DNA of 5,738 bases from JBJKRF01 sp046704785. GTDB taxonomy: Bacteria; Chloroflexota; Anaerolineae; Anaerolineales; Villigracilaceae. Below, piece after piece: positions 1 to 5,393 of this stretch (the stretch's first letter is position 1; every line of letters starts with the position of its first letter). Both the position numbers and the translations under genes were made by a program. The stretch covers positions 1-5,738 of the forward strand of contig JBJKRF010000145.1 of the NCBI GenBank assembly GCA_046704785.1, given 5' to 3'. Under the pieces are notes generated by a model. It saw nothing but the letters and a program-made list of their open reading frames with translations, was not told where the DNA came from and ran no database searches.

Positions 1-32
1 TTTTACCGCCAAGCTACCATCCTACCCGCTCT

Positions 33-59
33 GTCGGGGCTACTTCGTTTGTACCCGAC
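33..59. other. Isolated GC-rich hairpin of unknown role
   Basis: GTCGGG at 33-38 pairs perfectly with CCCGAC at 54-59. An inner TAC (41-43) pairs with GTA (51-53) beyond a two-base bulge, leaving the loop TTCGTTT. No T-run follows on either strand, so it is not a standard intrinsic terminator. It may be the tail of a transcription unit that lies outside the window, or chance. The rest of 1-136 contains no gene I can support. Confidence 0.3.
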
Positions 60-136
60 CACAGTCTATTGCATAATTTGTAAAGGTGCTCTGATCTCTT
101 TTTGAACTCTTTTGAACCGTGCCGAAAAATGCCATC

Positions 137-165
137 TTGACTGAAATCACTGCTTCTGGTATAGT
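137..165 (+). promoter_or_regulatory. Sigma-70-type promoter of the cold-shock gene, extended -10
   Basis: The -35 box TTGACT (137-142) and -10 box TATAGT (160-165) are separated by exactly 17 bases, and each matches the consensus at five of six positions. TGG at 157-159 immediately precedes the -10 and gives the TGn extended -10 element. The predicted transcription start is near 172, leaving a leader of about 138 nt before the ATG at 310. A long untranslated leader is typical of cspA-type genes. Confidence 0.8.
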
Positions 166-203
166 GCAAACATAGGATGCAAGTAGGTTTTCGTTGAAGG
201 ACG

Positions 204-239
204 ACGGCTCAAAGCATGGCCTTTGAGCCGTTTTGGTTT
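204..239 (+). promoter_or_regulatory. Terminator-like hairpin inside the cold-shock gene leader (attenuator candidate)
   Basis: ACGGCTCAAAG (204-214) is perfectly complementary to CTTTGAGCCGT (221-231), giving an 11 bp stem with the six-base loop CATGGC. It is followed by TTTGGTTTG, a moderate U-tract broken by GG. It lies about 30-60 nt after the predicted transcription start and about 75 nt before the coding start. It therefore either conditionally terminates csp transcription, ends a separate short RNA of about 60-65 nt, or stabilises the leader. The stem is seen directly; the role is inferred. Confidence 0.55.
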
Positions 240-289
240 GACCGCCCGACTGAAGACATACTGCGCCACAAATTTCTACCCCTTTTTTG

Positions 290-310
290 TTTTGCTCCAA
301 GGAGGCAAAA
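290..310 (+). promoter_or_regulatory. Hairpin enclosing the Shine-Dalgarno of the cold-shock gene
   Basis: TTTTGC (290-295) pairs perfectly with GCAAAA (305-310), and TC (296-297) can pair with GA (302-303) past a bulged G304. The AAGGAGG ribosome binding site (299-305) lies in the loop and 3' arm, and the A of the start codon is the last stem base. The structure could hide the ribosome binding site until it is melted or refolded. Function is inferred. Confidence 0.4.
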
Positions 311-519
311 TGTCTGAACGTGTCACCGGTACGGTCAAATGGTTCAATGCCAGCAAGGGATATGGCTTCATCTCCCGCGATGGCGGCCCGGACATCTTCG
401 TCCACTACTCTGCCATTCAGGGAGACGGTTTCCGTAACCTTGAAGAAGGCCAGAACGTAGAGTTTTCCATCGAACAGGGCCCCAAAGGTTTGCAGGCTGC
501 CGACGTCAAGGCAGTCTAA
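310..519 (+). CDS. csp: Cold-shock domain protein (CspA family)
   Basis: This 69-residue protein is a complete single cold-shock domain, the usual length for the family. The family consists of five-stranded OB-fold proteins that bind single-stranded RNA and DNA in the cytoplasm, melt secondary structure in mRNA, and often act as RNA chaperones or antiterminators. Visible hallmarks are TGTVKWFN at residues 6-13, the RNP1 motif KGYGFI at 16-21, and the RNP2 motif DIFVHY at 28-33, with the surface aromatics W11, F12, Y18, F20, F30 and H32. The start at 310 is chosen because AAGGAGG ends four bases before it and homology begins there; the in-frame ATG at 223 lies inside the leader hairpin and would add 29 unrelated residues. 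The gene stands alone, with its own promoter, structured leader and terminator, and converges with the leftward gene downstream. Which csp paralogue it is, and whether it is cold-induced, cannot be told from sequence. Confidence 0.95.
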   Translation: MSERVTGTVKWFNASKGYGFISRDGGPDIFVHYSAIQGDGFRNLEEGQNVEFSIEQGPKGLQAADVKAV

Positions 520-548
520 GCGCACCACAATTAGACCGCACGAACGAA

Positions 549-578
549 TTCCCGCCAGGTATCTGGCGGGAGTTTTTT
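549..578 (+). terminator. Intrinsic terminator of the cold-shock gene
   Basis: CCCGCCAG (551-558), the loop GTAT, and CTGGCGGG (563-570) form a perfect 8 bp GC-rich stem, extended by T550-A571. Six T residues at 573-578 follow directly. On the opposite strand the stem also lies just past the stop codon of the leftward gene, but no T-run follows there, so it would be only a weak terminator in that direction. Confidence 0.92.
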
Positions 579-1368
579 ATTCTAGACGGGTGGCGTTCCT
601 TAAAAGATTTTGCGAGGCAGGGCCTTCGCCCCATTCATCCCGCCACAGGCGTGTATCGATCTGTACAGCCAGCGCGCCTGCCTCCAACATGGCCTTGGCG
701 TCTTCCGCTTTGTAGACGCCGGTACCACCGAGGATTGGCAGCCCCAGCAGCGCAGCTTTGGAGACGACATCCAGGGCCTGCGGAAATAAGGACGGACCAT
801 ACAGCCGCCCGGTGAGCAGGCCATCTGCGCCGGGGAGCGCGCCACGCGGCGCAGACAGGCTGATCGCCACGGCGCCTCGTTGGATTGCCAATGGCCCGAC
901 GGGGAGCACCTGCTCCCACGGCAATGAAACAATGAGCGGCAGTTCGCCCAACGACATTTCGATGGCGTACAACAAGATGTCTTCCGTCAGCAAAGGAGCA
1001 AAACCCAGTTCCACAGCCGCAATATTTTCCAACCCTTCCAGTGCCTGCACCATGCGAGACGTCTCTTCGGGGCGGTCGGCCATCAAATGGACGATAATGG
1101 GCAGGCCGGAGGCCGCCCAACGCGCGGCATATTTCTTGCTGGCGGCGAAAAAGCCCGGATTGGGCAAGCCGGTGTGCAGCAGGAATCCGCCGGGATATTC
1201 GGCTACGCCTGGGTTCAGCGTGGGTCGTCGCGGACGCAGGCTTAACGGGTTGGTCACGAAAGCGCCGAAAGAATCCCATTTAACGGCAGCATGGGAATCG
1301 GGGGCGAAGCCGAGCGTTCCGGCGGCGTTCATAAAAGGCGTACGGAATGTCAAATCCTGTTTGAACAT
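577..1368 (-). CDS. Dihydroorotate dehydrogenase-like TIM-barrel protein, active site degenerate
   Basis: The 263 residues follow the class 1 dihydroorotate dehydrogenase pattern along their whole length: NAAGTLGF (14-21, family A-S-G-T-x-G), GAFVTNPLSL with RPRRP (35-49), GFLLHTGLPNPG (61-72, family G-x-N-x-x-G-L-x-N-P-G), GRLYGPSLFPQAL (187-199), LPILGGTGVY (210-219) and GALAVQIDT (231-239). These are the FMN-phosphate and barrel segments. Residues expected for catalysis are missing. The lysine of the V-T-K motif is N40, the N-x-S-C-P-N loop reads VELGFAP (119-125), the V-K-L-x-P lysine is S148, and the protein contains no cysteine. It is therefore unlikely to be the pyrimidine enzyme PyrD; a divergent flavoprotein or non-catalytic relative is more likely. 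The reading frame is intact, so it is not a simple pseudogene. The ATG at 1368 is chosen because it begins at the homology, 31 bases after the upstream gene's stop. A TTG at 1461 and an ATG at 1425 would overlap that gene and lack a ribosome binding site. It is probably cotranscribed with the gene at 1400-1936. Confidence 0.8.
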   Translation of the reverse strand: MFKQDLTFRTPFMNAAGTLGFAPDSHAAVKWDSFGAFVTNPLSLRPRRPTLNPGVAEYPGGFLLHTGLPNPGFFAASKKYAARWAASGLPIIVHLMADRPEETSRMVQALEGLENIAAVELGFAPLLTEDILLYAIEMSLGELPLIVSLPWEQVLPVGPLAIQRGAVAISLSAPRGALPGADGLLTGRLYGPSLFPQALDVVSKAALLGLPILGGTGVYKAEDAKAMLEAGALAVQIDTRLWRDEWGEGPASQNLLRNATRLE

Positions 1369-1399
1369 TTTGAAGGATTTTCGTCCTGCCTCACCGGGC

Positions 1400-1936
1400 T
1401 CACTGAGCCTGTCCAGGTATTGCATTCGGACGGGGCGTGGTGGGTGTAGGAATATGTCCAATCAGGCTGACCAGAGCTTTGTTGAAGGCAATAATGTTCG
1501 AACGAAGGGTCAATTGGGGATTCAGGATGTAAACGACGGTGGCATCCGTCAGCGGGACGAATATTTCGGGACGCGTTGTCAGCACGCGGCGGATGTCGAG
1601 CCGTTCGGTGATATGGATGGTGCCTTGAATCTCGAAAGCCGGCAGAATCAGTGCGATTTGGGTCTCCATGCGGCTGGCCCTGCGGTAAAGGCTTTTGTGT
1701 GTCAGGTCGCGCTCGACAGGCATGGCAAACAGAACCGCCTCCTTTTCTACACAGACGGTCGATTGTACAATTGGAGGAATTTTGCCTACGCTGGACAAAC
1801 GCGCAATCTGAACGTCCGTCAGCACAATGGAAGTCTCGTTCACGACGTTCAACACGTCGCTCAGACGTTCTCCCGAAGTTTCCACAAACCCCCGGATTAC
1901 GTGATCCCTGGTAAACAGTTCCACATCGATAGCCAT
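1400..1936 (-). CDS. Uncharacterised 178-residue protein with two tandem homologous halves
   Basis: No known enzyme motif, signal peptide or membrane segment is visible. The protein looks like a beta-rich cytoplasmic protein with an internal duplication. Repeat 1 (about 5-47) has I-R-G at 14-16, V-L at 28-29 and L-T-D at 39-41. Repeat 2 (about 94-138) has I-Q-G at 103-105, V-L at 118-119 and L-T-D-A at 129-132. The spacing from V-L to L-T-D is nine residues in both. The pattern resembles small domains of unknown function (of the DUF6812 kind) that I associate with Chloroflexota; this is recollection, not a search result. The C-terminal 20 residues are proline-rich and probably flexible. The start at 1936 is supported by GGGGAGG ending four bases upstream and by a promoter at 1989-2017; the longer in-frame start at 2032 lies upstream of that promoter. 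It is the first gene of a likely two-gene unit with the DHOD-like gene. Confidence 0.8.
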   Translation of the reverse strand: MAIDVELFTRDHVIRGFVETSGERLSDVLNVVNETSIVLTDVQIARLSSVGKIPPIVQSTVCVEKEAVLFAMPVERDLTHKSLYRRASRMETQIALILPAFEIQGTIHITERLDIRRVLTTRPEIFVPLTDATVVYILNPQLTLRSNIIAFNKALVSLIGHIPTPTTPRPNAIPGQAQ

Positions 1937-1988
1937 CGTGCCTCCCCATGAATCGAATCGCATCTCTGCACGAGCGAACATTTTAAGG

Positions 1989-2017
1989 ATAGTAACATTC
2001 TGGCCTTCAGCCGTCAA
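1989..2017 (-). promoter_or_regulatory. Promoter of the leftward two-gene unit
   Basis: Read on the minus strand, the -35 box TTGACG (2017-2012) and -10 box TACTAT (1994-1989) are exactly 17 bases apart. TGT directly before the -10 supplies an extended -10. The predicted start is near 1982, giving a leader of about 45 nt with GGGGAGG in front of the ATG at 1936. This placement rules out the longer upstream start of that reading frame. Confidence 0.75.
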
Positions 2018-2019
2018 CG

Positions 2020-2089
2020 GGCAATTTGCCATACAGCGCGGTTTTGCAAAGTCAGAATCGGGAGAGAAATAGTGCGTCGTTTTTGCAAA
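2020..2089. promoter_or_regulatory. Three short palindromes between divergent promoters (operator candidates)
   Basis: GGCAA-T-TTGCC (2020-2030) sits three bases upstream of the leftward -35. TTTGCAAA occurs at 2043-2050 and 2082-2089, each within an exact TTTTGCAAAG direct repeat (2042-2051 and 2081-2090) 39 bases apart. The second copy overlaps the likely purB -35 region. All three share the TTTGC half-site. They could bind a dimeric regulator acting on both sides; no regulator gene is in the window. Confidence 0.35.
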
Positions 2090-2113
2090 GGAGCTCGTTC
2101 GTGATGATACAAT
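2083..2113 (+). promoter_or_regulatory. Likely purB promoter
   Basis: TACAAT at 2108-2113 is preceded by TGA (2105-2107), forming an extended -10. The best -35 is TTGCAA at 2083-2088 with a long 19-base spacer, acceptable because extended -10 promoters depend less on the -35. The start would be near 2120, leaving a leader of only about 15 nt with no good Shine-Dalgarno. Confidence 0.5.
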
Positions 2114-2134
2114 AGCGGGGTTTCATTTTTGCCT

Positions 2135-3535
2135 ATGACTGAGCTAACTTCTTACCAATCCCCCTTTTCCTGGCGCTATGGCTCCGACGAAATGCGCCGC
2201 ATCTGGTCGGAACATAATAAACGTTTGCTATGGCGACGCATCTGGGTGTCACTGGCCGAAACCCAGGCCGAGTATGGCCTGGTGAGCGCGCCACAGGCTG
2301 CCGATTTGCGCGCGCACGCGCAGGAAATCGACCTGCCACGCGCCTTGGAAATCGAGGCCGAGATCAAGCACGACTTGATGGCCGAAGTGCGCACCTTTGC
2401 CGAACAGGCCCGCATGGGCGGCGGCATCCTGCACCTGGGCGCAACCTCGATGGACATTGAAGACAACGCCGACGCCTTACGCCTGCGCCAGAGTCTGGAC
2501 TTGAGCCTGGCCGCGCTGCGGGACGTGCTGCGCACCCTCAGCCGCCTCATCGACCAATACGCCGATACACCCCTGATCGCGTTTACGCACATCCAACCTG
2601 CCGAACCGTCCACGCTTGGGTATCGCCTGGCGCAATACGCCCAAGACTTGCTGGAAGATTTCAAGGCGCTCCACGCGCAGCGCGCTGCCGTGCGTGGAAA
2701 AGGTTTCAAGGGCGCTGTCGGCACGGGCGCCAGCTATGCCGAACTGATCGGCGTGGAAAACCTGACGGCCTTCGAGGAAAAACTATCGGCGCGGCTCGAC
2801 CTGCCGTTCTTCCCCGTCAGCACGCAGACGTACCCACGCAAACAGGACTATTTCGTATTGGCAGCCCTGGCCGGGCTGGGCGCCTCTTTGCACAAACTGG
2901 CCTTCGACCTGCGCGTTTTACAGTCGCCGCCCATTGGCGAACTGTCCGAGCCGTTTGGCGGCAAGCAAGTCGGCTCATCGGCCATGCCGTTCAAGCGCAA
3001 CCCGATTCGCGCCGAAAAGGTCGATTCGTTGGCGCGTTACCTGGCCGGATTGCCACGCGTAGCCTGGGACAACGCCTCGCTTTCGCTGCTCGAACGCACC
3101 TTGGATGATTCGGCCAACCGCCGCATCATCCTACCCGAAGCCTTTCTCGCCGCCGACGAACTGCTGCGCACGGTCAATGAGATTCTCTCCGGGCTGTGTG
3201 TGGACGAGAAAGCCCTGGCGCGCAACCTGTCCCTCTACGGGCCTTTTGCAGCCACCGAACGGGTGATGATGGCTGCCGTCAAAGCCGGCGCCGACCGCCA
3301 GGAAATGCACGAACGTATTCGTGAACAGTCCATGTCGGCCTGGGAAGCGGTTCGGGCCGGTGCTGCCAATCCCCTGGTGGAACGCCTTTGCAAGGATACG
3401 GGAATTGGGCGGTATTTGACAGAAAGTGATATTCGTCGTTTGATGGATTACAGTTCCCACCTGGGCGATGCGCCGCCGCGGGCGCGCGAATTGTGCCAAT
3501 TGATTTCGAGCGTCATCGAGACGCCTGCGACTTGA
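2135..3535 (+). CDS. purB: Adenylosuccinate lyase, eukaryote-like clade
   Basis: This 466-residue enzyme of the fumarase/aspartase superfamily acts twice in purine synthesis, splitting SAICAR to AICAR and adenylosuccinate to AMP, each time releasing fumarate. It works as a cytoplasmic homotetramer with active sites made from three subunits. Motifs in order: EIKHDLMAE with H79; HLGATSMDIEDNAD from H100; FTHIQPAEPSTLG with the probable general acid H152; the signature SSAMPFKRNP at 281-290, with the mobile-loop catalytic serine; and ERTLDDSANRR at 320-330. KRNP in the signature and the ERTLDDSANRR block closely resemble human ADSL from memory, more than the short Bacillus-type PurB. Length is normal and all key residues are present. 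ATG at 2135 is chosen over TTG at 2129 because it is the stronger codon; the two differ by only two residues. No clear ribosome binding site is seen. It is divergent from the leftward unit and has no purine gene beside it. Confidence 0.95.
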   Translation: MTELTSYQSPFSWRYGSDEMRRIWSEHNKRLLWRRIWVSLAETQAEYGLVSAPQAADLRAHAQEIDLPRALEIEAEIKHDLMAEVRTFAEQARMGGGILHLGATSMDIEDNADALRLRQSLDLSLAALRDVLRTLSRLIDQYADTPLIAFTHIQPAEPSTLGYRLAQYAQDLLEDFKALHAQRAAVRGKGFKGAVGTGASYAELIGVENLTAFEEKLSARLDLPFFPVSTQTYPRKQDYFVLAALAGLGASLHKLAFDLRVLQSPPIGELSEPFGGKQVGSSAMPFKRNPIRAEKVDSLARYLAGLPRVAWDNASLSLLERTLDDSANRRIILPEAFLAADELLRTVNEILSGLCVDEKALARNLSLYGPFAATERVMMAAVKAGADRQEMHERIREQSMSAWEAVRAGAANPLVERLCKDTGIGRYLTESDIRRLMDYSSHLGDAPPRARELCQLISSVIETPAT

Positions 3536-3573
3536 GCCGGGTGCTGCCACCAAAGCCGATCACCGGCAACGAT

Positions 3574-3611
3574 TAAAAAATTTGAGCGACCGCGTTTTGC
3601 CACGGTCGCTC
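3574..3611 (-). terminator. Intrinsic terminator of the microprotein gene, between convergent genes
   Basis: GAGCGACCG (3584-3592) and CGGTCGCTC (3603-3611) form a perfect 9 bp stem around a ten-base loop. Read on the minus strand the stem is followed by AAATTTTTTAA, a strong U-tract, so it best ends transcripts coming from the small gene at 3637-3759. On the plus strand the sequence after the stem (TCAAGTTAATT) is only weakly T-rich, so it may stop purB transcripts less efficiently. Confidence 0.8.
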
Positions 3612-3636
3612 TCAAGTTAATTGGCCATCCATCATT

Positions 3637-3759
3637 TTAATGCTCATGAATCTCCACGAGGGAATTGTCGTCCTGTTTGCCGATAAAAAGGGGCAACAGG
3701 CTGATTGGGACGAACACGAGCATCAAAGCCAAGACAACCACAGTAACGAACAGCGACAT
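3637..3759 (-). CDS. 40-residue single-span membrane microprotein, unknown family
   Basis: I do not recognise the family. The reading frame starts ATG-TCG-CTG and ends at TAA (3637-3639). Residues 3-26 are almost entirely hydrophobic (FVTVVVLALMLVFVPISLLP region), long enough for one membrane helix. They are followed by GKQDDNS and a polar, acidic, histidine-containing tail (VEIHEH). No cysteine, lipobox or clear signal-peptidase site is seen. The evidence that it is a gene is AAGGAGGT ending four bases before the ATG, close to the ideal anti-16S complement, and a strong terminator shortly after the stop. It lies between purB (convergent) and the flavoprotein gene (same strand, upstream). The flavoprotein gene has its own terminator, so this gene is probably transcribed alone from 3780-3900, where I could not fix a convincing promoter. 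TCCTTTCAAAGGA at 3768-3780 can form a small stem overlapping the ribosome binding site. It could be a small subunit of a membrane complex or a stress microprotein; both are guesses. Confidence 0.65.
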   Translation of the reverse strand: MSLFVTVVVLALMLVFVPISLLPLFIGKQDDNSLVEIHEH

Positions 3760-3904
3760 CACGACCTCCTTTCAAAGGAATACAGAAATAGGAAACGTAT
3801 GGTGATATAACGAAAATCAAGCCAACTTGTTCCAATCAGTTTTCAACGTTTATTCTCTTTGTAATATCAAACACCGTTTGGCCTTGAGTCGTGCCTTACA
3901 GAAT

Positions 3905-3944
3905 CAAAACAAAAAAGTCGGGTTGCAGCAAAGTGCAGCCCAAC
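3905..3944 (-). terminator. Intrinsic terminator of the flavoprotein gene
   Basis: Read on the minus strand, GTTGGG (3944-3939) pairs with CCCGAC (3922-3917, one G-U pair). After a C-A mismatch, TGCA (3937-3934) pairs with TGCA (3927-3924) around a six-base loop. TTTTTTGTTTTG follows. It lies 24 bases after the TAG stop at 3968, a normal position, and separates this gene from the microprotein gene. Confidence 0.88.
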
Positions 3945-3967
3945 CGTGTATTCAGCAAATAGCAATG

Positions 3968-5302
3968 CTATCCAACCGACATGATCGCCGCCAACATCTC
4001 TTCGTTGGTATCAAACTTAAAAGCTTCGAGGCCGCGTTTATGCGCTTCGTATTGTTCGATCACGTTCAGGTTGCGAACATCGCTCTGCGTGACGACCTTT
4101 TTGCTGAGAGCCTTCAGGCGACCATCCAATTCGCCAGCGTCGACATCCACCGGTTGGAGGGTCTGCAAATATTGCAGGACGGCTTTCGCGCCGCTGGTGC
4201 CGTCTTTGCGCGCCACACCGACCAGGCCGGTGCTGGCCTGACGCGACCACCCGGCGACGAACACATCGGGAATCACGGCCTTGCTCTGGGGATCGTACGC
4301 TTCGTACGAGATTCCATTGATGGGAAAACGAGGAGCCGGATTCTTGGCGAATTCGGCCCCCTGCACCGGTAAGCCGAAAGAATTGTCGACTCGGTCGCCA
4401 ATCGCAAAGATGACCGAGTCCACCTGTAATACGCGCTTATTCCCCGTTCCATTGGGTCTGGTATCCCCGTTCTCTTGGAGGATCAATTCGTTCTCTTCCA
4501 CTTCCAGGCCGGCAACATAATCTTTGTTATCTCCCAGGATGCGCACGGGGGAAACCAGAAAGTCGAAACGGAAACGCGTAAGCGAATTCGTAGGAATAGC
4601 TTTCGGCAGAGCTTCCAAGATATTGGTTTTGGCCTCTGCCGGGTCCTGATGGATCGCTGCCATAACCGGAGCTGCGCGGGCGATCTCCTCGTCCAACGAA
4701 CGTTGATCGAGGTTGGCAACAACGTACTCCATTTCCTTTTTGTCGAACTTAACTTCGGCCGGCCCGCGGCGTACCACCGCGCTGACCTCTTCGATCTTTT
4801 CTTTTTGAATCAGGTAATGAGCGATGTCGAGCATGACGTTTCCTGCGCCGACGATCGCCGCTTTCTTTCCAAAATAAAATGGTTTCTCGCTATAAGGTGG
4901 AAGTTGGTTGTAGTGATATACCAGGTCTTTTGCATGGCAAACGCCCGTGAGGTGTTCGCCAGGAATACCAAGCCATTTGGTCCCTTGTGCGCCGACGCAA
5001 ACTAGAATAGCCTGAAAGCCACAAGCGCGCAAATCGTCGAGGCTCAAATCACCCTCTGCGCCAACCGATATGTTGCCATAGTACGTGATTCCGGGCGTTT
5101 CGAGCACGGTACGGAATTGTGTGCGCAGTCCTTCCTTCATCGAAAATTTATCGGGATAAATGCCATATTCGGCCAGGCCGCCAGGCTTGATATCGCGATT
5201 GAAAACGATAACCCTGGCGCCTGCACGAGCCATTTCGCGGGCAGCAAACATTCCCGCCGGGCCTGCACCGATAACAGCTACGAAATAGCTTTCTTCAGAC
5301 AC
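3968..5302 (-). CDS. fprA: NADPH:ferredoxin/adrenodoxin reductase-like flavoprotein (FprA family)
   Basis: This 444-residue two-domain FAD/NAD(P) oxidoreductase probably moves electrons between NADPH and a ferredoxin in the cytoplasm. VAVIGAGPAG (8-17) is the N-terminal FAD-binding fold. GLAEYGIYPDKFSMK (42-56) and LGIPGEHLTGVCHAKDLVYHYN (111-132) match the adrenodoxin-reductase pattern of P-x-G-L-x-R-x-G-V-x-P-D and G-I-P-G-E. VGAGNVMLDIA (151-161) is the NADP-binding fold, and R178-R179 of the R-R-G-P motif are the expected contacts for the NADPH 2'-phosphate. VFVAGW (347-352) and STGLVGVARKDG (357-368) close the FAD site. The C-terminal tail (about 405-444, VIEQYE then EEMLAAI) matches the conserved tail of FprA proteins, so the protein is complete and close to the usual 450-460 residues. 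The start is GTG, with AAGGAG seven to eight bases upstream. It is monocistronic with its own promoter and terminator. No ferredoxin gene is adjacent, so the physiological partner is unknown. A GltD-like or other pyridine nucleotide reductase role is less likely, because the iron-sulfur N-terminus of GltD is absent. Confidence 0.88.
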   Translation of the reverse strand: MSEESYFVAVIGAGPAGMFAAREMARAGARVIVFNRDIKPGGLAEYGIYPDKFSMKEGLRTQFRTVLETPGITYYGNISVGAEGDLSLDDLRACGFQAILVCVGAQGTKWLGIPGEHLTGVCHAKDLVYHYNQLPPYSEKPFYFGKKAAIVGAGNVMLDIAHYLIQKEKIEEVSAVVRRGPAEVKFDKKEMEYVVANLDQRSLDEEIARAAPVMAAIHQDPAEAKTNILEALPKAIPTNSLTRFRFDFLVSPVRILGDNKDYVAGLEVEENELILQENGDTRPNGTGNKRVLQVDSVIFAIGDRVDNSFGLPVQGAEFAKNPAPRFPINGISYEAYDPQSKAVIPDVFVAGWSRQASTGLVGVARKDGTSGAKAVLQYLQTLQPVDVDAGELDGRLKALSKKVVTQSDVRNLNVIEQYEAHKRGLEAFKFDTNEEMLAAIMSVG

Positions 5303-5393
5303 ACTTTCTCTCCTTATGGCAACTGGTGGTCATTCCTCGCTTTCCGGGTTTCCCCCCTTCCTTACAGAGCCTCGTTTTTTGTCGGGCGGGTCG

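Noticed and set aside
49..77. Second promoter-like pair TTGTAC-17-CATAAT upstream of csp
   Set aside because: The -35 matches at only three positions and there is no extended -10; the pair at 137-165 is far stronger.
40..528. 162-codon minus-strand frame covering the cold-shock gene
   Set aside because: It is antisense to an unmistakable csp gene, its promoter and leader, with no ribosome binding site and no family resemblance.
758..1951. 397-codon plus-strand frame antisense to the leftward two-gene unit
   Set aside because: Long but low-complexity and motif-free. Both minus-strand genes have recognisable patterns, ribosome binding sites or promoter support, so this is a codon-bias shadow.
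1937..2032. 32-residue N-terminal extension of the duplicated-domain protein
   Set aside because: It would begin upstream of the best promoter (1989-2017) and lacks a Shine-Dalgarno, while the ATG at 1936 has GGGGAGG.
3644..3835. 63-codon minus-strand frame overlapping the microprotein
   Set aside because: It lies in a different frame, has no ribosome binding site, and crosses the microprotein's Shine-Dalgarno; the 40-codon frame has the better signals.
5295..5333. 12-codon upstream frame overlapping the flavoprotein start
   Set aside because: The purine stretch GAGGA directly touches its ATG with no spacing, so initiation is unlikely; probably chance.
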